From Davidsoniella eucalypti (Eukaryota > Ascomycota > Sordariomycetes > Microascales > Ceratocystidaceae), in assembly GCA_004009845.1 (NCBI GenBank), contig RMBW01000086.1, positions 1-64,000 of the forward strand: a DNA stretch of 64,000 nt. The letters run 5' to 3'. Of this stretch, positions 12,001 through 24,357 are shown piece by piece. A program made the translations under genes and the position numbers. The notes beneath the pieces were generated by a model. The model ran no database searches. It was not told the DNA's origin and worked only from the letters and a program-made list of their open reading frames with translations. Numbering within the stretch: position 1 is the stretch's first letter; each line of letters begins with the position of its first letter.

Positions 12001-15000
12001 CCAAATCTAGATATACGGATATGCCTAGTCATGGATGCATCCTGGGATTCAGTGCCGCTCCATATCTTGATACATATTGGCTGGGTAGTCAGCTGAATTG
12101 GCACAGGTCAGTCGATGACAACAAAATCGTCAGATATGTAGTCCAGCCCGTTGTCTATTGACCTCCTTTCATGCAGTTCATCGTCCTGTTATGTGTCTAT
12201 ATCTTGAAGAAGAAAAAAGTTTCTCTTTTCAGGCACTGGCATTATTGGTTGCATCAATACATATCCGTGCAGTTAGTTGTACTATGGTCTAGATTAAATC
12301 AGGTCTCATAAAGCATGGCTTCATATGCTTGAGCTAGTAAGGTCTTTCTCGACTTTTTTCAACCTTCTAAAAGACGCACATGTCTGCTCCGTAAGCCACT
12401 AAGACATGGAACATTCACTAATATTAGCATCATATAGAAGCCTACTTTGAAGCAGAAGGTTCCATAGGGGTGTATGTATCTGTATGCATGTCAAGTAACT
12501 AGCAAACAGGCCAACCAACACAATGAGCGATATTCCCATTGCCACTATACACTAGGTTTGTCAGCCACATTTGATACTGAGGGAGCTCGCTTACGGGAGG
12601 TTGGTCCAAAGGCATACCCTTTCATCCCTTTCCTCTCCTAATTCGAATCTGGCGCACTAGACTCGGCATGCCTTGTCACTCAACGCCCTGAAAATACAGT
12701 CCGAAGCTAGTTGTATGTGCCATTAACTGTCTTACTTCTAGCCATGGAAACCGCTTCACTCGGTTCGAGATGGAATATTTGAGCCATTCTAATTCTCGTT
12801 CTAGTAGCTAGTCTAAGTCAATTAGTACCATAAGTAGTAGCTTGTATGGCCGCCTTGTCTTCCATAATCTGAGGTTCTACCGTTCTTCATCTGTCAGAGA
12901 ACAAGACAACTGCTGGATCGCTATTCTACATATAGTTGTCCCGTTATTCCACTAATAGCAATATCATTCTCGTGACTCCTTGCTCAACGTGGCGTGGTGC
13001 AAGTAATATCCCGAGCCAGATATCCCATCGTCAAGCGTAATATCATCTTCTTTAAGCCCGACTTGGGACATATTCTTAAATAGCCCGAGCAGATAATTAT
13101 AATCACCTATGTCCAATGAGAGCTGGGTTTTCTAGCAAGTGGTTTTAACGATATCATGACCTGTTCGTAGTGTCTTGGTGTGGACCGTAGATTCAGCTCG
13201 CATGTCTCATTACAAATGTGTGTACGTATAGTTCTAATACTACCGAAAGCCCTTATTGTAGAGATATATCCTCATCTAGCTTATAATGACATTTCAATAT
13301 TCAATGGCTTACAGTGCTATTTACCTACGTACCGCACGCAGATGACTGACTCGGAAGTCCTCTAATACAGCAGGCACGTCAATAATTCAGTTCTCGAAGT
13401 AGGCTGGGTGATATACCCCGTTGTCACTGGGCTTACTGAATTGTTCCCTTGCTGTCGGATCTAGTGGCCAATATCCCGTACGAAGCCACCTCTTTCTTAC
13501 GGCATACCAGCTACATGTTTCTTATCTACTCCCCGGGGAGTGCAGTAAGGTACGCGCGGAGTTAATCAGAGCAGCCTTTATAGACACGGCATGATCAACG
13601 CAAGAAAAAGGCGCTGGTCAGAGAATGTTGTAGATCAATCCATAAAGTCATTAGCTCTGACTCACAAATAATCTAAATGTGATAGGCCCTCTAAATTTTA
13701 GTACAGGTAGTTAAGTCCATACGTACTCGTCACAGGTTTCACACATGTCACATACAATACTGATAGACTATGGTAAGGCCAGATAGCCACTTCCAGATTA
13801 ATCACGTTCAAATATGTATCTAGAATTATGAATTCTCGGTCTCTGTAGGCAGAGAAAGGATGATCATATGTAGGTGTATGAAGCTACTTGGGTATGGAAG
13901 ACGGGGATTTCACATGACCGAGAGATAGAAGATCAAGACAAATGAAGAGATGGATATGTACAAGCAATCAAGAGAATTATGAGATGTCTCCTCTTTGTCC
14001 TGATACAACCTAGTTGCATTGTACTTCCGTGCACTCACATAAAACTATGCAACTCCCAAACTGTACCTTGAGCTATACATTCATGACTTAGCCATTTGTA
14101 GTTATACTATTGATATATTGACGATATATACACAGCATGTACACAAGTAGTAACTAGTTATCTAAATTCTCACATATGTATTTCATTATTTTCCCATATA
14201 AACTACTACAACAACAGAAGCGTGGTTTAAAATCCCAGCCTTAGATGCAAGTTTCATTATTCAACAAACAAGGCCGTTCTTTGGATTTTTGTGACAAATA
14301 GACGTTCTCTCGAATCGAGATCATCATCTCGATGCTATTGGTATAACAGGAAGACCCAGTGTGGCCTATGTAATAGACGCCTTTCTATCTTGTTCATTCA
14401 GAAATAGCAGTTGTAGTACTATGACTGCCTGATATCAAATACTGCCTATATTAATACGCCACCTTATCGTGTCATATTATCTACCACATTCTCATTTGCA
14501 ACTTGATACCAGTTTATAGATGTTTAGATAGTAACATTCTTAGTGCTATCGAACAAACACTGTAAGATATTCTTCATTGGGGAAATGAATCTGCATATTC
14601 AGAAGTCATACATCTCTACAGAACCTTGGAGTATGTTAGAAGTAAACACAGCAATATTTGAGTCTTCCAGTCTTAAACTATTGGAATCGTCTTGGTTTAT
14701 GTTTCCATTTAGTTTGAAACATATCAACGCCATCATTCGACTCTCTTAGCTCAAAGAGTGAGGCGTGGTTGTAAGAATGTCGCTGACTCTAACTCGATAT
14801 CCCTTATTGTGCTATGCAGCCCACCCCAAATTGATAGTCTCTCAATTCTGAAATTCCAAGTGATACAAGGGAAACCTACGAACCTCGACAGCAATGCAAA
14901 GAAACTTGATTACAATATTAGGGCTTAGCCACTCCGAGCTATTAACCCAAAATGGAGAGACGCTATAAGCGATTTTGACATGTCACTGTGTCGATACTAT

Positions 15001-15417
15001 CCCTATCAGTGCCTACCCCTTGCATTTGAACTCCGAAGCTACATATATACTTCTAATACATACTTCGTTCATTATTGGACTTGACTAGGCTTGTCTGTAT
15101 GGGACAGTCACCTGAATCAGTACGATTCTACAATACGTTGATTTATCCTTTCTCTTCATTATTGTGAGTTGATTGTATGACGGCTTGACTTGATTATACA
15201 ACTATACAACTTCTACTTGCCCCACACAGGTCATTCAACACCATATTAGATAGCGGAAAGGCATTCACCGTACTCCTCTCAACATAACCATAGTTACTGT
15301 ATGCTCAAGAATGATTATTGTATCCTTTGCAAGGCTACCTATTGTTATTTCACAGAAATATGCACCTCATATTGTGAGACTATATATAAAGCAATATCAT
15401 CACAATAAGCATGAATT
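6080..15417. other. 9.3-kb gene desert
   Basis: No frame has the length, codon character or splice structure of a gene. Sequence is moderately AT-rich and apparently unique, with many short TA-rich simple stretches. A GC-richer pocket at 10440-10700 contains inverted repeats. I recognise no rRNA, snRNA or intact transposon. Lineage-specific small genes cannot be excluded by eye. Confidence 0.5.
10502..10689. repeat. Inverted repeats in a GC-rich pocket; possible structured RNA or element
   Basis: GCCTGAAAG (10634-10642) is the perfect complement of CTTTCAGGC (10681-10689), a 9-bp stem with a 38-nt loop. Just upstream, GCCGCC (10502-10507) can pair with GGCGGC (10542-10547). The pocket is visibly more GC-rich than its surroundings and has no long open frame. 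It does not match any RNA family I can recognise. Confidence 0.35.
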
Positions 15418-15512
15418 GGATCGATGGTGTAGTTGGTTATCACGTTTGTCTAACACTTCATCCTTAGATGTATGGACACAAAAGGTCGGCGGTTCAAGTC
15501 CGCCTCGATTCA
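15418..15512 (+). tRNA. tRNA-Val(AAC) with a 21-nt intron
   Basis: A full cloverleaf can be drawn. Acceptor arm GGATCGA (15418-15424) pairs with TCGATTC (15505-15511), with discriminator A at 15512. The D stem is GTG/CAC. Anticodon stem TTTGT (15445-15449) pairs with ACAAA, and the loop carries anticodon AAC at 15452-15454. The T arm is GGCGG-TTCAAGT-CCGCC. A 21-nt intron sits one base 3' of the anticodon, the standard nuclear position, leaving a 74-nt mature tRNA. The A box (TGGTGTAGTTGG) and B box (GGTTCAAGTCC) are intact. It stands alone in the desert, more than 9 kb from the nearest protein gene. Confidence 0.92.
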
Positions 15513-15515
15513 ATC

Positions 15516-15520
15516 TTTTT
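15516..15520 (+). terminator. RNA polymerase III terminator of tRNA-Val
   Basis: A run of five T residues starts four bases after the discriminator base, the usual minimal polymerase III stop signal. Confidence 0.75.
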
Positions 15521-18500
15521 GGCCAAAGTCAGTCCTCTAGATAGTTTTTTTAGTGTATAGTTAGTTATCTTGACTATCTAATTATTATTTTCATCTCAAC
15601 ATCTTGAGGTATCACGAGGCACATTTTTGTTAAAATTAGGCCATTGCCATATATATCCATCTATTTGTATCACCACGAAGAACTATAGTCAACTAGCAGA
15701 ATCCATCTAAGATACAATCAAGGAAGTCACAGTCAGTTCTTCACCGATAGCTTGTATTTGATTTCATTGACTATTATAGTCTTGTTACACGAGATACGTT
15801 TGTGATATTGACATTTCTATCCTATCACTATTTCCCTCCGCATCGGATAACATCGTTATTGAACAACCCGTACTAATACAATATACAGTTGAATTGTTGT
15901 GAGTCCACCTGTCCATTTTCTTCCCTTTGTCTGGCTAATCGTGTCTTACTATCTTCTATCTCCATGTTACTTTTACTATAGATGCTTGATAAGAGGTCCA
16001 AATACTATATTATACTAGATAGCAGTCATTTATGTAGTATCTCGTTTTTTATGTCAGATGCAGTATGTTACGCGGTATCCTACATACATTGTTCTACCCT
16101 TTGTTCTCACTTCACTATGTTGGTAATACTGTTGCTGGGTTGAAAAGGTCTTCATATTTGTCTAGTTATAGAACATTAGTTAGCACCGTTAATCATTGGT
16201 ACGCAAGTAGTCAATTACACAATGCGTATTACATGTGCTATAGATTGATACCATATGTCAGGTTCCATTTGAGTGATCATCTTAAGTATAGCCTGAGGTT
16301 ATGATATGTCATAACTTCCAATTATGGACTATTCCAAGTGTCCTGTTATTTCTCGCATTGTTTTGGGGGAAATGTAGAGTATGATCGTATGGCTTTCCTC
16401 GAACTTCATTTAAGCAAACTACTTTGTTGTGATTTGAAGGGTTGACTCTATTTTACTGCATGCATACAGTTACATAATATATGCACCATTGTAAAGTCTT
16501 CACCATGTATGTATTTTAGGTGAGGTCTGTTTCCACAATAAATTATAGTTACTACTAGCTAAAAGTTGTTTGTAACATTTAACAATGGATGGATCTTCTC
16601 ACCTTGGCTTTCAGGGTCTTTTCATACCCGGAAAAAAAGGCGGTTTTCTACGGCACGTTTTTCATGATGCTCGTCTTTTCCTTTATCTGTCAACATCTCA
16701 CATCTCACTGTCATTATCGAGAGGGGCCAGCGGTGCATAAATTAAAACTGTGAAGATATGCCTACTCCATGACACTTGATACATAGAATGCACCCTCAAT
16801 AATACACCAAAACATAAAGCGTTATAATAAAATTAATGGTAGTAGATCCTGTTATTCATTCTTTTCAGTTCATTTACAATGTTATAGATATTTATATTAG
16901 GAAGCGGTGCCGTCATAACTATAAAGTAACATGTTATCATCTATCGATAACTATGTCAGTAATGTTTGTTCATCCATTTGCCTAAATATGTTTCGTACGT
17001 TCATATATGTTGAAAGCCTTGTTTCTTAGATTTAACATAGTCATCACATATTGAATTTATCACCAGGGCTCTACAAGTTCGAGAATGCCTGCTATCAGGT
17101 TAGCACAATGCGTTTAGAAATACCAGCAATAGTGCCTTGCATCAGCAGTAGTATCAGAAAACCCAAGACAACCATATACACATGTACATGTACGGATATT
17201 TCCAAGATACATATCTCTACGTAAAAGTGGAGTTTCCCAATTTAGTTCTGGTAGGACTACAGATACATATAGAATATCTGCAACATCCAGGCCTGATCGA
17301 ATCTCTCCCGCTATTCCTTTACTCCTCGGCTTTGTATAGAGTTGCAGTAGTCTCGGCAAGATACCAATCTATAGATCGCTTGTCTTCATGCATAGACGCT
17401 CGAATCGAGGCGTCCACGATCTACCAGACACCGGAGACGAATGCCAGATGCGGAAACAAGAGATCATTATGGGAAGTAGACACCGTCGTCGCCCAGCCAG
17501 GCTGTGCCTCCCTTGATGCTCCCTTTTTTTTTTTAATCATTCTGCATCTACTGACTGCTGTATTGTGATTTATTAATCCTTCTAGATCTTGTAAGATCCT
17601 TTCTATCTCTTTTCCCACTTTGTATAAATGCAGGAATCAAAAGTTGAAAGTCGGCCGTTGACTATTTGTAGACACCCTTCTACAATTTTATTCAATTTTA
17701 TCCCTCATGTTTTTTTTGTTAATTTCTTTTGATCTTAATAACTAGTTGACTGGTAAAAAGAAGAAAAAAAAATAGAGAAAGTAGGCCCAGAAAGTACAAT
17801 AAAGCCAGACCGGTATAATTCTTAATACACATCACCCAATCAGTCACTGTCATGTTCTCGCTACTCCATCTAAGTTGGTTTTCATCTCAGGGTTTTGTGA
17901 GTTATAACTATATGTGTACATATGTACGAGAAAGAAAAATCGACCCCGTTCCCGTGCCGTGATTAGAATGAGATTTTCTTCCACCAATCGAAGAATTATC
18001 CTAGCCTATATCAGTGGATAGAATATGCCTTGTAACAGCATAAAACCTTGTACTTTGTATCTTCCAAAGCTTCCGCCTTCTCCTTGCCGGTTTTTTTAAA
18101 TTCCCTCTTTTCCCTATTCAGCTGGCCAAACCACGAATATGTACTCTTTGTTCATATATTTATTATGTATTTTCCCACCGCCATGAATAGACAATAACAC
18201 ATTTACATCATACGAGTAGTAAATGAATCTTATGTCTGATTCTAGATTTCCTCATGAGAAAGATACGGCCGTTAATGAGAAAGTCAGCCTTTAAGAATTA
18301 CGTGGTGGTACGGCTATTTCCACGCCTCAATACAATCGTCTCCTTTTTCCCCTTCCATTTTTATCAGACTAACTAATTCTTATGCATTCTGGAAGGGATC
18401 TCCTCTCTCGTTTCTCGTCTTTCATACATATATGTCTGTATGTACTTGAAGACACGGAACACGAGCCCGATTCAAGCCACATGATGCATTCTCAAGTTGC

Positions 18501-19297
18501 CAGATATTGACCCTATTCCATGCTATACTCATGGCCGCCTCAATGGTCTGCAAACAAACTTCACAATGACACGTATAACAGACTTGAATTCATTAATATC
18601 AACGCTATTACATATAGGCATTTGAATAAGTCTATCACGACTCGGTGGCGACCTCATTGTTTCTATTATACACAAACCCTAGTCCATGAACAATAATTTA
18701 GGAGGTCCATGAACTGGTGCTACGCACTACACGCCTTCTCTACACTTTGATACTCAGAAACGGGTTCATGAATAGCATTCTTCTCATAGATGATAATACA
18801 TACGTAAAATAGGTCGTTCTATTCGACAGACCTCTCTATGCTGATATGGAGCGAGAGCAGGACTCATTGCCCTTTCCTACAGCATGAAGTATGGTAGCTG
18901 TTAAATCTATGTTACCTTGCATGATTCCGCGAGCCTGGTCAGGAGATTCATCATGATCTCCCAATACCACCACATGCATTGCCGTATGAATATTCACATC
19001 TCGTCATTGTTTTTGGAGGGGATCTTGTTCTTCAACTGTCTTCGGATTTTCTCAAGTTTACACATGCAGGCATTCATACATTGTATTATTGCTTCCTACC
19101 ACAGCTACGGGGCAAGGATACATACAGGTTTATTTCTGCAAGTCCAGCGATACCCGAGGCCAGCATTCCAGCCTTTACAATCTTACAGATCCAGAATAAT
19201 AGTACGTCGATTCCATAGACTGCTGAGCTTACACTACAAACGAGAAATGCTGACTTTAAATGAATGTACATATATACAAACATGCCATGTCTTTTCC

Positions 19298-19319
19298 GTC
19301 TGGGGGGGAAACCCCAGAC
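19298..19319. repeat. GC-rich hairpin
   Basis: GTCTGGGG (19298-19305) pairs perfectly with CCCCAGAC (19312-19319) around a 6-nt loop. It is among the most stable short hairpins in the non-coding part of the window. No function can be assigned. Confidence 0.5.
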
Positions 19320-19531
19320 CTTGTGTCCTCTTCGACTTGGGCGGAAATTTCTCAGATACCATGTCTTGTAAATGCTTGCCTACCCATACCATGAAATATC
19401 ATCGTTATAGTGCTATAGCATACTGGATAAGGACTCCGATCGCAGCTTCCATGCCTGCTGTCTGTGGTTGTCAGACCGGACAAGATACCGTCTTTGTCAA
19501 TGATTAACAATGGCATCCTAGATCAAACGTC

Positions 19532-19554
19532 CGAAGGAGATATTCTCTCCTTCG
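19532..19554. repeat. 9-bp perfect hairpin
   Basis: CGAAGGAGA (19532-19540) pairs with TCTCCTTCG (19546-19554) around the 5-nt loop TATTC. It starts 24 bases after the stop of the doubtful open frame 18953-19507. Confidence 0.5.
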
Positions 19555-21272
19555 CCTACCTTATAACCCAAGCATCATACATATATCTGTAAGCCTAGTC
19601 TTCTTGTTTCTCAAACAGCAATGGTACATGATAGAAATCTCCCTACCTCACACAAGTCCACATACCTATAGATCCCTATAGATCCAACTAGGTTGGGTAT
19701 ACAGGGCTGATAATGGCCCTGCTGGGCCATGATGAGTTGTATGTGTCTCTCCAAGATTCTGCTACAACATCTTGAGCGATTGGAATGTCAAAGCGCCTTC
19801 TTCATCTCTCTCCTTGTTTCCAGGCGAGCCAAGATTTTCTATAGGAAGGGATTTGCACCAAACAACCCTATATCCCATAAGGTCAGCTATAATGAGGAGT
19901 GGTAATGTCTTGTTCATGGGCGACTTGACTCCGTTCATAAGCCACGCCCTCCTCATGTTTCTCTTTGACCCTGCAACATCCGTGCCATCGCTCTGTCGGG
20001 ATGCAACAACTGAGTCGGGCCCGTAGTATAATTTGTATCCGGAGACTGCAATCTGTGTTGTTGATCTGTGTTATAAGGGTTAGTACAACGTGTAGTAAGT
20101 ATGTTTTTTTATTTTGCCTTTTCCACGATATATTGCCTATCTTTAGCCCTGACCATTGAATGCCTAACTATCCTTATATTTCCATAACTATGCATCAAAA
20201 TTACCATGAAAAACACATAACAGACCCAATAAATTTAAACACTCAAACAATAATTGGGACAGGCCGTTTCCCGACTCACTAGTCATTCATTTAAGCATTA
20301 TCACATTTGTGCTTCTATAACCAACGCCCAGTTTCTGTGGCAGCCGCTACTCGAAGGCCAACCGTTTGATTTTATTTTCTAACAGCCGCTTAACTCCATT
20401 CATCCCCGATCCCCGATCCCCGCTACGCCTAAGTCTGTTTTTCTCTTCTTTTTTAATACCAGAAACCCTAAATATGATGAACATAGAAGCTTACGTATTG
20501 TTTTGGCAAAATCGCCGAGCCAATCTTAGATTAGTTTACTATCATTAGTTATAGGTTAGAGTATTTTCTGCAAGAAAAGAGAGATCTGGTCTACCCGAGC
20601 CGTTGTACTAAGCAATCCTGATCAAACACATACAATAATACTATCTAACGATCCTATATAGAACTAACTCGGGTCATAACGCAGATCGATAGTCCCGCCT
20701 CCCAACTAAGCATCTCCTACCACTATCAAAGCTATACTTCATCCCACGTTCCTTCTAGATCCCACCACCATCTATCATTGTACTTGAATAATCTTGTATG
20801 TATATACATACATACAATGTACACATGTTTGTCTGTTACTACATTTAATAGCTATTGTAGTATCTTCTCTTTGATTCTGGATTCTTGTTGGAATAAAAAG
20901 GCTAAAATCAGCAAGTCCCCAAACCACTTACATCTGTGTATATTTCGCTTGTGCCCTACCCATAAGTATTCTAGAACCTGCTCTTTTCCTTGTTTCTAGA
21001 TGAGAATGATAATAGTATTTATCCCTTAAGGAGGCTCATACAAGTACAGTGACAATCATTCATGTAGTCGACAATTTTCTTTCGCTACATGCCATTTAAT
21101 AAATAACTGCGATATTACATACTCTCACAAACAAGGATATGACAGCTTTTCAGGATTTCTTTATATCTCCTCTAGGTGTCTGCTTTTCACATGATCACTT
21201 TCATTTCTCATCAAGCACATAGAACTAGTAGCCACATGCAATCCATCCGCAGGCCAACAATAGCTGATATAG

Positions 21273-21335
21273 TCCGAGAGCGGCTTGGCAATGGGGCTAA
21301 AGTGACAATCAGACATCCGAGAGCGACCGGCTTGG
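21273..21335. repeat. Short direct repeat, 43-bp spacing
   Basis: TCCGAGAGCGGCTTGG (from 21273) recurs from 21316 as TCCGAGAGCG-ACC-GGCTTGG, identical apart from a 3-base insertion. It looks like a small local duplication followed by an indel. Confidence 0.5.
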
Positions 21336-22461
21336 TAGTTCTTGCTTGTCTACTACTTAAGTTGGTGTCTGATCAAATCCGTGATACAAGACTTTGATGA
21401 CTAGAACCATAGCGTTATCCTACGCACCCATTTCCTTTTTTTCGGTTGCATAAACTGGTCAGTCACGTGAAGGTCATGCTGAATATTCGTTGTCTGCGAT
21501 ATCTTGATTACGACAACTATGTATGATGAGTACGCTATAGGGTCTATTGTAAGGGTTATAAGTGACTGATAAGTAGATCCTAGTGATATAAACCACATAA
21601 TCCATGAACCCTGAGGAATGATAGCGTCAATCACTATATTTCCCAAAAAGGAAAGAATGTCGAATCAGGAAACTCGATCGTAAAGAAGAACAAGGGTCGG
21701 AATTGGAAACCGCCAGCGTCAAGTTCAGGTGAAGCGTCGTATTAGAAAAGGTTTATAGAGAAATAGAGGAACAGGGTTAGTCAGCGTCCGGTTGAGACTT
21801 TTAGTTGGACGGACTAGGGTTATCATTGACAACTGGCTTTGATGGTTACATGGCTAAGCACCAAAGTCGCTGTAAGAAAGTCACTTTTGAAGCCTGGGGA
21901 TTGGAAGAAGGGGATCCGATGATCGTGATATAAGATGTGATCTGACTAGATAAAATTATTGTGCCCAGAGACTTGTGTGTGTGGCTGACATATACACTAT
22001 CTAGATCTGAGTGTTGTCCCCCCTTAAGGGCCAGTCGATGTGATATCAATAAGTTTTTAGCCTAGGAGAAGGCTTCTTTCTGGAAGCCACTATCACATAT
22101 CGAAAAGTCATTGAAATAGTTCTCTTACATGTATAATCTCCAGCAGATACGTATATGATACTCGGGGACTTGGTGGATGAGAAATATGTAAGGGGAGTGA
22201 TTGGAGACATCATATTTGACTTTGAACTTGATTCTGCATGATGCCGAATCGAGCTTGACTACATGTATTTATGTATGTACTGACGATTATATGCATGGCT
22301 AGTAGCCTGGTGAATGAAGGCAATCTTTAAAGTACTCGAGGAAAGATCTAAATTCCTCGACAAAACCCGTGTTGTTGAATTGAGATGATCTGTCATATAT
22401 CTCGATTTAAACGTATCTTTTGTAGTAAATGTTGGTGCTATATATCGTGCAAAAGAAAAGA

Positions 22462-22481
22462 AATTGTACATGTGTACAATT
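22462..22481. repeat. 20-bp near-perfect palindrome
   Basis: AATTGTACA (22462-22470) and TGTACAATT (22473-22481) are perfect complements around TG. It lies 16 bp before the short retroposon copy at 22498. Confidence 0.5.
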
Positions 22482-22497
22482 GTAACTTTTGTATGTA

Positions 22498-22555
22498 TCT
22501 TCATAGCTCTATAGCTCCATAAGATTAATGAATTAAAAAAAAAAAAAAAAAAAAA
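22498..22555 (+). mobile_element. Second copy of the short A-tailed retroposon
   Basis: The core TCTTCATAGCTCTATAGCTC and the following ~17 bases match the minus-strand copy at 679-735 almost perfectly, then run into a 21-A tail (22535-22555) followed by six C residues. The 10-mer TTTGTATGTA occurs just before the element (22488-22497) and just after it (22563-22572), a candidate target-site duplication with a few extra bases at the tail end. The orientation is opposite to the first copy, which argues against a simple segmental duplication. Confidence 0.5.
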
Positions 22556-23930
22556 CCCCCCATTTGTATGTAGCTATACATATTGACAAGTTACAAGCCT
22601 TTTTGTACTCTTGGCTGCCACCCCCTCCAAGGTATCCAGTATTTTTTTCTTCAGAACCCATTAGCAAAGACAAGGGGTGACATAGTTCTGGGATGCGATT
22701 TCTGCGATTATCGAGATAGTGGCAGCGAGGGTACTCCCTGTTAGACTTGGCGGACAGCAACGATGATTTGTTTTGGCATGTTTGGAAGGCTTGGTATATC
22801 GTGTGTAAGTCAGCAGAATAATTAGATAAACTTTTCTATTTCTATCGGAAAGGAATGGTACAAAAAATACTAAGTTGCCGAGGAGTACTGCGACTCGATC
22901 GATATTTCGTGGTTTAAGATGTTTTATGAAAAAAATCTTATAGCAAAGGGTGGGTTTCAAGTTAAAAAGAAGCCTGAGAGAATTATATCAAAAAAGGACA
23001 AATAATTTCTAGATACTGTTCATTGTCATTGTTAAACGCGAGAGACCGAAGCTAGGAAGGAAAAGCTAGAAAAAGGCTAGCATTAACCTTCCTTGTTTCA
23101 TTTATAAACCTGCTAAAGTTGTCAGGAAAAGAGAATACTAGAGAATACTTGCTCGAACACGCATCATCACTAGGCTTAGAAAAGTAAGGCGTGATACTCG
23201 ATCGCGCTACTGATCAGCTGTCTAGAAGGGAAATAGAAGCTTGCTTCGGCTTCCTGTATGTATTTTGTATGCTATAGTATACATATACATGAAAAATTGG
23301 CACTTAAAAGTGCTGAACAGGGACCAGCATTCCTACTTGGGAATCCCTTGGATGACATGGCTCGGAGTTCGTAAATTGAGGCACTCGCCAAATCACGAGC
23401 TAGTTCCAGTGAAGAACTGTTAGCTTCATGTACAACTTGCATCCTTTTCTTCTTCTCTCTGCAGATATATACTGCTCATCTTAGATCCACAAGATCTTGA
23501 TCTTAGCTCCCCCCATTTTTGTCAACCCTTGACTAATCAAAGAATTTCGTAATAGTACGCTAGAACATTACAATAGGAATCGTGCCTCGGTAACACTCTA
23601 ACGTAACTTGATAGAGTTAGCATACTTTCCCTTACATATTTTTAACTGGATATACCCTCTCAATGTATGTGTAAACTCTGAACTACAAAGATCCGAGTAT
23701 GAATGCCTGTACATCAATACTAGACGGACCTACCAGAGAGTGCCGAACGGGTCTCGTAATATTGTACGGCGGAGACCGGGTGGATATGATCGTTTACTAC
23801 TATCATCCCTCTTCGGACAACAATACGTACACACTGTATACATCACAGAACCAAAGACACCGATGTTCAATCATCGAAAATACATGCCTTTATTCACGTT
23901 TGTCACCGATGTAGCTTACGGAAGGTGATG

Positions 23931-24003
23931 TCTTTTTTCTTCTTCTTCTTTTTTACGGTGGAAATGGAGCTTTATCAGCTATGTAGCACCTCGGTATCCT
24001 AAG
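23931..24003 (-). repeat. Copy A of a dispersed ~50-bp repeat with A-rich tail
   Basis: A 23-base block shared perfectly with the copy at 55154-55203 (ATGTAGCACCTCGGTATCC is its core) sits inside about 50 bp of strong similarity. In both places it is followed, on the minus strand, by an A-rich tail (T/C-rich at 23931-23954 here). It shares a GGAGCT...AGCTATG segment with the short retroposon copies at 679 and 22498, so all four may be one family with different truncations. Confidence 0.5.
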
Positions 24004-24299
24004 ATACACAGCCCTGAACTGATACTAGTATACAATGTAAGGTGAAGCACAACCTATTTCTCAACAGTGACAGGCCACTGAGATACAGAACATTTGTTAT
24101 GGTTTCGTTATATGCAGCATTTCAACTTCTAATCCTTTCTGGGAAAAACCACCTCGTCGGGAACCTGTCTCAAAACCTTCAAGCATTTTATAGCTCCTTG
24201 TTGTAAACCCTCTTAGAACAGTATGGTTACTACCTAGCATATATCTTCTAAACACCCAGACACTACCATAAGCATAGGGTAGACTTCAGTAGTAGTTTT

Positions 24300-24357
24300 G
24301 CCCCAGCTGGATTTGAACCAACTACCTCATGCGAGGATAATGGTATTACTACGCTGG
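24300..24357 (-). pseudogene. tRNA-like relic with A-box and perfect B-box
   Basis: On the minus strand a perfect B box GGTTCAAATCC (complement of 24309-24319) lies in a good T arm (GTTGG/CCAGC). An A-box-like stretch CAGCGTAGTAATACC lies upstream. The 3' end GCTGGGGCA looks like an acceptor arm, but no matching 5' acceptor strand exists, and the anticodon arm collapses into a 4-bp stem with a 4-nt loop. It is therefore not a functional tRNA. It is either a decayed tRNA or the head of a tRNA-derived SINE; the A-tailed repeat copy at 23931-24003 lies about 300 bp downstream in the same orientation. Confidence 0.45.

Larger units (their letters stand above)
15521..22461. other. 6.9-kb gene desert downstream of tRNA-Val
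   Basis: No convincing gene. The longest open frame (18953-19507, 184 residues from its first ATG) has no recognisable domain and overlaps an open frame in another phase, so I do not call it a gene. Stable hairpins at 19298-19319 and 19532-19554, and a short direct repeat at 21273-21335, are the only distinct structures. Confidence 0.5.

Noticed and set aside
18953..19507. 184-codon plus-strand frame
   Set aside because: No recognisable motif, and open frames overlap it in another phase and on the other strand. Length alone is not enough.
23608..23928. Two overlapping plus-strand frames (106 and 71 codons), one with several cysteines
   Set aside because: Neither has a signal peptide or a known domain, and both phases being open suggests chance. 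They sit next to repeat copy A.
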